Source: Candidatus Paracaedibacteraceae bacterium (GTDB taxonomy: Bacteria > Pseudomonadota > Alphaproteobacteria > Paracaedibacterales > Paracaedibacteraceae). From it: DNA of 64,000 bases. The first letter of the stretch is position 1. Each line of letters starts with the position of its first letter. The stretch lies in the NCBI GenBank assembly GCA_019636035.1, contig JAHBYI010000001.1, forward strand, positions 303,508-367,507. The letters run 5' to 3'. This document shows positions 57,666-64,000 of this stretch, one piece after another. Both the position numbers and the translations under genes were made by a program. The notes beneath the pieces were generated by a model. That model ran no database searches. It was given only the letters and a program-made list of their open reading frames with translations, and was not told the DNA's origin.

Positions 57666-58505
57666 TTAGCGCATTAGATACCCTAAAAAGACCAAAGCTC
57701 CAACCCACTGGTTCGCGATAAAAAACTCTCGGCATTGGTTCACATCTTTGAGATTTAAAACACTCAGCTGTCGCACACTATAAACGACCGCCCCAACAAA
57801 AAACAGATAGGGCAAGAAACTGGAATGGGCAAGGTAACAGGATAAACTTAATAAAATTCCCATCCCTAAATAGATTCCTGTGACGATTAGTTTCGGTGCC
57901 TTTTCAAAAACCAATGCCGTTGACCCAATATCCAAATGGCGATCATCCTCAATATCTTGGAAAGCATAAACAGTATCATATGCCACAGTCCATAAAATAC
58001 CGGCACAATAGCCTGCAAGAACGCCGTAGTGAAAAATATTGGGGGTGAAAATCGCAACCGCCATCGGGAATCCGATATTAAAAGCAAGCCCCAAAACAAC
58101 CTGAGGATAAGCCGTAAATCGCTTAGCCAAGGGATAAATCATCAATAAAACCGTTGCCACAACTCCAATGATCCAGCACCGCACAGGAAACTGCAACAAA
58201 ACCCATAATCCAATGGCACATAGCCCCCAGAAGAACCAAAAGGCCGCCTTGAGACTAACCTCTCCGGAGGCTAAGGGTCTGTGTTTTGTCCGTGCAACCT
58301 GTTGATCCACGTCACGATCAAAATAATCATTAACTATACAACCGGCAGCACGCATCACCGTTGCCCCCAAGGCAAACAAAAGCATAAACTTTAGCTCAAG
58401 GCCAAATCCTTGGATATAAGCAAGCCCCCACCAACACGGAAAAAGAATAAGGACAATGCCGATGGGTTTATCAAATCGCCCCAAGCGCAATAATGCATTT
58501 AACAT
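57666..58505 (-). CDS. ubiA: 4-hydroxybenzoate polyprenyltransferase
   Basis: 279 residues, about nine hydrophobic helices. Both aspartate-rich sites are present: NDYFDRDVDQQ (~60-70) and YAFQDIEDDRH (~180-190). Attaches the polyprenyl tail to 4-hydroxybenzoate in ubiquinone synthesis. Its start overlaps the rpiB 3' end by 7 bases, so it is expressed with rpiB. Convergent with recA. Confidence 0.95.
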   Translation of the reverse strand: MLNALLRLGRFDKPIGIVLILFPCWWGLAYIQGFGLELKFMLLFALGATVMRAAGCIVNDYFDRDVDQQVARTKHRPLASGEVSLKAAFWFFWGLCAIGLWVLLQFPVRCWIIGVVATVLLMIYPLAKRFTAYPQVVLGLAFNIGFPMAVAIFTPNIFHYGVLAGYCAGILWTVAYDTVYAFQDIEDDRHLDIGSTALVFEKAPKLIVTGIYLGMGILLSLSCYLAHSSFLPYLFFVGAVVYSVRQLSVLNLKDVNQCREFFIANQWVGALVFLGYLMR

Positions 58506-58924
58506 GAGAATTGATCAACCCGAGCCTGATGACGCCCGCCTTCGAAAGAAAAATGTAAGAATGCGTCAACAATATGCTTAGCCAACTCATCCCCCAAAAC
58601 ACGCCCGCCAAGGCATAAAACATTGGCATTATTATGTTGCCGCGCCAGCTGAGCATCCAACCCTGTCACGCACCGGGCTGCACGGATATGGGGATAACGA
58701 TTAGCAGCCATAGACATTCCCAGGCCTGTGCCACAAATTAGAATCCCCAAAGCATCACGGTCATAGTCAAGAGCTGTTGCCAGCTTAGTCGCATAATCCG
58801 GATAGTTCACAGCATCCTTGGATGATGTGCCAAGATCCGTCACATCATAGTCAGCTAAAGAATCAAGAAGCACCCCCTTGAGGTCAAATCCCCCGTGATC
58901 AGCTGCGATATAAATCTTAGGCAT
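58499..58924 (-). CDS. rpiB: ribose-5-phosphate isomerase B
   Basis: 141 residues of the LacAB/RpiB family. AADHGGFDLK at the N-terminus and ICGTGLGMSMAANRY with the catalytic Cys are conserved; NNANVLCLGGR follows. Interconverts ribose 5-phosphate and ribulose 5-phosphate. First in the rpiB-ubiA pair. Confidence 0.95.
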   Translation of the reverse strand: MPKIYIAADHGGFDLKGVLLDSLADYDVTDLGTSSKDAVNYPDYATKLATALDYDRDALGILICGTGLGMSMAANRYPHIRAARCVTGLDAQLARQHNNANVLCLGGRVLGDELAKHIVDAFLHFSFEGGRHQARVDQFSC

Positions 58925-58969
58925 AGAATTTCCCTTGCAATTTCTGCCTCAACCAATTAGTCCAAAATA

Positions 58970-59419
58970 TCAAGTTGAAGCCTTATTATCGACAGCATAC
59001 AGGATTTTTCTAACTTTCGAAATTGCCTTGTCAGCCAAATTGATCAAATCATTGCGAAGCTCAGACATTCCGTTAATCGCCAGTTTAAAACCGTGCAAAT
59101 TTTCTATATTAAATTGCCCCGGTTGCACGAGTTTACGATGCCAGACCATCGCTTCAGAATCGGGAGATTCCCAATAATCGAACAACCAAATGAGATGATC
59201 CAAATCCCCTTGATCAGCAGGGATACGCTGTATGAAATGATAATCTACCGTTGGAATAACAACAGGCGTCAAAGCATCCATCGGTAATCTTACAGACTCA
59301 GAATTATCTTGCGGAACAAACTGTACTTTATAAAAGAAATCAAATTTAACATGATTTATTGTTTCAGGCATATCATGCGCATCAACAAAGCAACATAACA
59401 ACAGTGTCAGAATCGTCAT
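58970..59419 (-). CDS. exported protein of unknown function
   Basis: 149 residues, not recognised. A short signal peptide is likely (MTILTLLLCCFVDAHD). The mature part has YFYKVQFVP-like strands, DALTPVVIP, WLFDYWESPDSEAMVWHRKL and a helical C-terminus. A very good Shine-Dalgarno (AGGGGG) precedes the ATG, supporting a real gene. Located 45 bp upstream of rpiB on the same strand, so they may share a transcript. Confidence 0.65.
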   Translation of the reverse strand: MTILTLLLCCFVDAHDMPETINHVKFDFFYKVQFVPQDNSESVRLPMDALTPVVIPTVDYHFIQRIPADQGDLDHLIWLFDYWESPDSEAMVWHRKLVQPGQFNIENLHGFKLAINGMSELRNDLINLADKAISKVRKILYAVDNKAST

Positions 59420-59665
59420 TTGTACCCCCTATACTCAAATAAGATGAAGACGTCGAGATTTTGTTTAGGTATGTGTCTAACCATTGCGTCTTTCCCACAC
59501 TAACACAATAAAGTTACTAAATCATGAAAGGTTTCTAATGTTTAACCTTCCCCCCTATAAATTAACTGTTTGATAACGAACAAAAAACCCTGATGACATT
59601 TGTAAAATTACCTTTCAACATTAAATCATATGATTTAAATAAAACTATCTCATTATGGAGATATA

Positions 59666-62600
59666 ATGCGTACTCAATTCACTATTTTTTTGACTCTCAA
59701 CCAGCAAATATTGTTCTTTATTAAGAAGAAAGTGTTACCACTTGTTTTACTGATGTTTCTTATGACAACGGCAGGGCAGGCAGTATATGCAATACAGTGG
59801 ACAGGAACAAAAAACACAGATTGGTTTGATCCTGCTAATTGGGGGTACACGCTAACATCAGCAGATGCTCCTAATATTAACACAATATCACCCAACCGTC
59901 CAAAAATCACAACAGCTGGGGTCATAGCATACGGCCTTGATATGGGCGTAAGTACCGGGACAACCGGCATCCTCGATATCTCCGGCAATGGATCCATCAC
60001 AACGACAGGAACAACAAATGCATTTAGAATCGGTATCCGTGGAACAGCTACGATCAATATCTCCGATAACGGTTCTTGCACTGCAAACTCTGATCCCATT
60101 CTTGGTTACATGGGAAGTGGAACAGCTACAATCAATATCTCCGACTATGGATCGTTTACCACTCCCAATACTGTCCAAATGGGTATAGCTAGTGGCGCTA
60201 CTACGGCAATTAATATCACAGACAATGGGTCTTTCCATGCCGCCTCAGCATATATCGGTGAAACCCCTGGTACCACCAACACAGTTAATGTCTCCGGCAA
60301 TGGGTCTCTTAATATTGCCCACCCTACTATAGCTATGTTTTCAACTGCTTATATTGGTGGTTCTGGAACGGGCACCCTTAATCTCTCTGACAATAGCATA
60401 TACACATCAGCATACAACACCTATGTCGGCTACGGTAGTGGCGCTCAAGGTACCATCAACATCTCTGATAACAGTTCAGCCACGTCTGCCAATGAAGCTT
60501 ACATCGGTTCCGTTGCCACCGGGACAATAAATCTTTCCGGCGGATCTATTTCTGCTCTACGATATTATCTTGGTTATAACGCTACCGGAAACGGAACCTT
60601 TAATATCGGTGATACTCCGGGAAATGCACAAGCACCGGGAACTGTAACTGGGGATGTCCTATTTCAAGCCGGAACAGGAACCCTTAACTTCAATCACACC
60701 AGTACCAACTACACGTTTGGATCAACCATATCCAATACGTCCGGTCAAACACCAAATCCGGCTTCTGCTGTAACGATCAGTGCCGGAAAAACCATCTTTA
60801 CAGGCACAAAAAACTACACACCGCCAACCAATGTTTTGGGTGGTGAGCTGGAAATTCAAACATCCCTCCCCAATTCAGACGTCACCGTTAGTTCTGGTGC
60901 TACACTTAGTGTGACCGGATCAGGAACGCTGGGTGGTAATATCACCAATAACGGGACGATGGCTTTTGATTCATCAGGAAACAGTACGTATACTAAAATT
61001 CTTTCCGGAACAGGAGACCTCACCAAAGCAGGTACAGGTACATTTACTTTATCAGGAGCCAACACCTATACAGGAGCAACAACCGTCAATGGTGGGACAC
61101 TTCAATTGGGCGATGGCACCACGGATGGCAGCATCACAAGTGATACGTCCATTGACTTGGGCGGAACCTTAAACGTCAATAACAATGGTACACTCACCCA
61201 TTCAAATATCATCGCCGGAACCGGTGCTTTCAGTAAAACAGGGATAGGCAGATTCATCCTATCGGTTAATAGCTCAGGCTTTGCAGGGACAACCACGGTT
61301 ACGGATGGTGAACTTAAACTCATTAACTCTGGCAGTAAACTCGGTGGCACCACAACCATACAATCAGGCGCAAAACTCAGCGGTAACGGCTCAACAGGTG
61401 ACTTAACCATTGCTGCAGGGGCGACCATTGCACCGGGGAACTCCATTGGAACCTTGAGTATTGTGGGGAACTATATCCAAAGTGGCACCTACGATTGTGA
61501 AGTTTCCCCCGTAGCAGGAGCCCCCGTTGCCGGCACAGATAACAACCTCATCCAAGTAACAGGAACAGCAGATATCAGTGGTGCCCTCAACGTCATCCCT
61601 ACGGGTTCTTTCCAAACAGGGCAATCCTTTACTTACACCATCCTAACGTCCGGTGGGTTGACCGGAACTTTCTCTTCCCTGACAGGAGCATCACCGCTCT
61701 TTAGCTATGGTGCAACCTATGATGCACATAACGCTTACCTAACCGTAACTAAGACATCCACAATGTCTCAGGTTGTTCCCAATGGTAACCCCGGATCCGT
61801 GGCCTCTTACCTCGATTGCCATTGCCAATCATCCCCCCTTATCCAGGCGCACAATGCTCTAAACCAATCTCAGCTTGAAAAATCTCTCAATGACCTCAGC
61901 CCGGCCAACAATTCTCGGCAAGTTGAAGTGGTTCCGCATACGCAACTCTCGAGCATGGACAGCTCCTTTACCTGGTCAAGCATGGATCGCATGGCCAACA
62001 GTGTTGGTTCCATAGCCGTCAGAATGGCTAATCTTGCGTCATTCCAAAATAACTTTAGCCAACTGTTCAACTCAAAGCGACAGAACCAACTCGCGCGCTT
62101 TATTGGGGCACAAGGAACGGATCCTAAACATTTACCTGTCTCAGCCCGTGTCCAGCTGGGTAAAGCTACCTTTTGGATTCAAGGATCAGCAGGGCGATTC
62201 AGCCAAACCAATATCACAAGCCCAACAACCAAGCTAGCACAAGGCCTTGATGCCAGCAGCTATGATACCAATGTAGGCCTAGATTATGCCCTTTCCTCCA
62301 CCTTGAAAGTGGGCGTGACAACGGGATACAGTTATACCCAGCACAAAATGAAAATCAATGGTGACCGTGGCGTTACAAACTCCACACGGTTCGGCGTGTA
62401 CAGCACCTGGGAACCCACCAAAAATTGGTACGTGAACAGTACGGCTTATTACGGCCATCATCGTTTTAGAGCCAACCGTGTCATGACTGTTATCCCTGCC
62501 GTAGCCCATCACAAAAACGAAGGAGATCATGGTAGCGGTCTCGTCGAAGTTGGCCGAGATTTTACAATGCCACAGGCTGTGACCGTGACACCTTATATCA

Positions 62601-63010
62601 GTGGAGCCGGCCTGTACCTGCATGAAAATAGATATAGAGAGACAGGAGCAACCTTCCAGAATCTAGCCGTCAAATCCCGCCACAGTACAACGTTACAAGG
62701 TCGCACCGGCGTGCAAGTTGCCAAACTCTGGGATTGGGATGATCGCACAAAAGTCTATAGCTTTGCTAAATTGGGGATTACCTATCGCCGAGCCGTGGGT
62801 AAGTACCAGAAAACCATCGCCTCATTTGTTGGGCAAGGGGGTAGTTACAAGACGCTCAACCGCAACCACAACCACCTCATGGCAACCCCAAGTGTCGGTG
62901 CCACCGCTTTCCTCAGCCCTGATGTCTATGCCACCTTGGTTTATGAAGGTGAGTTAGGCACAAACCAACGCAACCATCAGGCACTGGTACGGGTCAATTG
63001 GACGTTTTAG
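59666..63010 (+). CDS. type V autotransporter with PATR-type passenger repeats
   Basis: 1114 residues. A long N-terminal signal (~42 residues, basic KKK before a hydrophobic core, cut near YA|IQW). Residues ~105-315 are ~28-residue repeats with the pattern G-T-[A/G]-x-I-[N/D]-I-[S/T]-x-N-G-S and a following IG. Around 445-560 come PATR-like units (KAGTGTFTLSGANTYTGATT and KTGIGRFIL). A beta-helix passenger is expected. Residues ~820-1114 form the outer-membrane beta-barrel, ending in aromatic VNWTF. TGGAG precedes the ATG. The 246-bp upstream gap (59420-59665) is AT-rich and should hold the promoter. The passenger's target or function is unknown. Confidence 0.93.
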   Translation: MRTQFTIFLTLNQQILFFIKKKVLPLVLLMFLMTTAGQAVYAIQWTGTKNTDWFDPANWGYTLTSADAPNINTISPNRPKITTAGVIAYGLDMGVSTGTTGILDISGNGSITTTGTTNAFRIGIRGTATINISDNGSCTANSDPILGYMGSGTATINISDYGSFTTPNTVQMGIASGATTAINITDNGSFHAASAYIGETPGTTNTVNVSGNGSLNIAHPTIAMFSTAYIGGSGTGTLNLSDNSIYTSAYNTYVGYGSGAQGTINISDNSSATSANEAYIGSVATGTINLSGGSISALRYYLGYNATGNGTFNIGDTPGNAQAPGTVTGDVLFQAGTGTLNFNHTSTNYTFGSTISNTSGQTPNPASAVTISAGKTIFTGTKNYTPPTNVLGGELEIQTSLPNSDVTVSSGATLSVTGSGTLGGNITNNGTMAFDSSGNSTYTKILSGTGDLTKAGTGTFTLSGANTYTGATTVNGGTLQLGDGTTDGSITSDTSIDLGGTLNVNNNGTLTHSNIIAGTGAFSKTGIGRFILSVNSSGFAGTTTVTDGELKLINSGSKLGGTTTIQSGAKLSGNGSTGDLTIAAGATIAPGNSIGTLSIVGNYIQSGTYDCEVSPVAGAPVAGTDNNLIQVTGTADISGALNVIPTGSFQTGQSFTYTILTSGGLTGTFSSLTGASPLFSYGATYDAHNAYLTVTKTSTMSQVVPNGNPGSVASYLDCHCQSSPLIQAHNALNQSQLEKSLNDLSPANNSRQVEVVPHTQLSSMDSSFTWSSMDRMANSVGSIAVRMANLASFQNNFSQLFNSKRQNQLARFIGAQGTDPKHLPVSARVQLGKATFWIQGSAGRFSQTNITSPTTKLAQGLDASSYDTNVGLDYALSSTLKVGVTTGYSYTQHKMKINGDRGVTNSTRFGVYSTWEPTKNWYVNSTAYYGHHRFRANRVMTVIPAVAHHKNEGDHGSGLVEVGRDFTMPQAVTVTPYISGAGLYLHENRYRETGATFQNLAVKSRHSTTLQGRTGVQVAKLWDWDDRTKVYSFAKLGITYRRAVGKYQKTIASFVGQGGSYKTLNRNHNHLMATPSVGATAFLSPDVYATLVYEGELGTNQRNHQALVRVNWTF

Positions 63011-63044
63011 GGAGCTGATGCTCTGTAACTGGCGGATTCCCTAA

Positions 63045-63303
63045 CCTCGCCCCTTGTGGGAGAGGTCGACCGCAGGTCGGGTGAGGGGTAAAAAAATAAG
63101 CAATAGAAAAAAAGGGAATAGCGGGTTATACAATTGTTTTTATTGAACTATCCGCCCCCTCACCCGCTCTTCGAGCGACCTCTCCCACGCAGGGGCGAGG
63201 TGGAAAATCAGCTCCCCGTCTATCAAGCGATCTCTACCACGTAGGGGAGAGGTGAAAAACCCGCTCACCCGCTCTTCAAGCAACCTCCCACGCAGGGGCG
63301 AGG
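63045..63303. repeat. cluster of short CCTCGCCCC palindromic repeats
   Basis: Four related units: 63045-63088 (plus sense), then 63156-63200, 63223-63252 and 63264-63303 in the opposite sense at about 52-bp steps. The core is CCTCTCCCACGCAGGGGCGAGG, self-complementary, with an attached CCCCTCACCCGCTCTTCGAG arm. This family is common between genes in many proteobacteria. The first unit, 35 bp beyond the autotransporter stop, could act as its terminator hairpin. The 63011-63383 gap holds nothing else clear. Confidence 0.75.
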
Positions 63304-63383
63304 TGGAAAACCAGATATCCGCATCGACACACGCATGATTTTTGGTTAAAGTTATTCCATTGTACACAACTGCTAGGGTCGTT

Positions 63384-64000
63384 ATGGAACTCCCTTATCT
63401 CGGTCAAGGACTCTTACTAGTAACAGCCCTGTTCCTTGCCTTCTCGTCGCTCATGCCACGGCTTCGTTTCGCTGTGCTCGCCACCCTACTCAGCAGCTTT
63501 ATCCTACTCGTCTATGCTCATGTCGCATCAGATTTTTCTTTTGTTCATGTGGTTCAATATTCCCATACAACCAAACCGCTCCTCTATAAAATCTCGGGCA
63601 TCTGGGGGAATCACGAAGGGTCTATGCTTTTATGGTTAGTTTTGTTTTATAGTCTTGGGTCATGGGCAACACGACACTATGACAAAGCCCTCGCTTGGGT
63701 TACCTATATCGCCCTTGCAATCACCCTGTTCATGATTATGGCTTGCAACCCTTTTCAAATAACGGGCACCCCCTTTATCGAAGGTCAAGATCTCAATCCA
63801 CTCTTGCAAGATCCACTCTTAGCAATCCACCCCCCTCTCTTATACCTTGGTGTTGTCGCAAGTTTTATCCCTGTCCTGTTAGCTCTAAGCATAGCCCCCC
63901 TCCAAACGGTATTATTCTGGACTGTTTTTTCATGGACGTTCATGGCAATCGGCATTTCACTAGGGAGTTTCTGGGCTTACTACGAATTAGGATGGGGCGG
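63384..64000 (+). CDS. ccmF: CcmF haem lyase / cytochrome c biogenesis protein, N-terminal part (3' end outside window)
   Basis: 205 residues from ATG 63384, running off the window. The sequence holds GIWGNHEGSMLLW, NPLLQDPLLAIHPPLLYLG and SFWAYYELGWGG, all conserved parts of CcmF before its WWD haem-handling loop. About six membrane helices are visible so far. CcmF attaches haem to apocytochrome c in the periplasm (system I). It implies the organism makes c-type cytochromes; other ccm genes probably follow. Confidence 0.95.
   Translation, partial: MELPYLGQGLLLVTALFLAFSSLMPRLRFAVLATLLSSFILLVYAHVASDFSFVHVVQYSHTTKPLLYKISGIWGNHEGSMLLWLVLFYSLGSWATRHYDKALAWVTYIALAITLFMIMACNPFQITGTPFIEGQDLNPLLQDPLLAIHPPLLYLGVVASFIPVLLALSIAPLQTVLFWTVFSWTFMAIGISLGSFWAYYELGWG

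Noticed and set aside
63045-63303. CRISPR array
   Set aside because: Units are self-complementary, differ from each other, occur in both orientations and have no unique spacers or cas genes.

Overview
The window looks like chromosome from an alphaproteobacterium of moderately low GC content (low forties per cent, judged by eye). The pointers are an ATP synthase split into an F1 operon and a distant F0 operon with paired b and b' subunits, a CckA-type hybrid kinase, a CpaF/TadA-TadB-TadC pilus locus, and a fused glutamate-synthase-like/PyrK-like flavoprotein. Species and lifestyle cannot be fixed from the sequence. A host-associated or biofilm-forming lineage is plausible from the surface and secreted proteins, but that is inference.

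Layout. 0-2.4 kb: end of a Tad pilus operon. 2.4-7.6 kb (minus): a pseudopilin gene, then atpH-A-G-D, which closes on a strong terminator with no atpC. 7.6-23.4 kb: housekeeping genes (MFS transporter, PBP1A, phosphomannomutase, hybrid kinase, cytochrome b561, lipase-like hydrolase, PriA, large flavoprotein, NUDIX, HPPK) and three tRNA genes (Ser-CGA, Phe-GAA, Thr-CGT). 23.6-27.4 kb: accessory block of three unrecognised exported proteins and an aminoglycoside-phosphotransferase-like kinase. 27.5-43.2 kb: an aryl polyene (flexirubin-like) biosynthesis cluster. 43.3-51.6 kb: PAP2 phosphatase, ispG, CsaA, LysE exporter, a palindromic-element array, cckA, an OPT transporter and ogt. 51.7-54.2 kb: F0 genes atpI-B-E-F'-F. 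54.3-56.5 kb: AT-rich insert with an AbiE type IV toxin-antitoxin pair. 56.5-59.4 kb: recA, ubiA, rpiB and an unknown exported protein. 59.6-63.0 kb: a large autotransporter. 63.0-63.4 kb: short palindromic repeats. 63.4 kb to the end: start of ccmF.

The aryl polyene cluster is the main specialised system. One ammonia-lyase should make an aryl acrylic acid, an acyl-ACP ligase loads it on one of two carrier proteins, and two ketosynthases, a ketosynthase-like partner, a ketoreductase and two hot-dog dehydratases extend it to a conjugated polyene. A thioesterase, a glycosyltransferase/acyltransferase fusion, a second acyltransferase, a LolA-like carrier, an MMPL exporter and a DUF3261 lipoprotein would attach the product to lipid and move it to the outer membrane. 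A divergent Sfp-type phosphopantetheinyl transferase would activate the carrier proteins. The second acyltransferase carries an in-frame TAG between its two conserved motif blocks, so the pathway may be altered in this strain.

Other points worth a look are the missing atpC, a perfect 13-bp hairpin between atpE and atpF', an array of TATAG-ended palindromic elements that supplies the lysE stop codon, CATATG-type half-sites in front of abiEi, and an exported protein made of two diverged copies of one domain.
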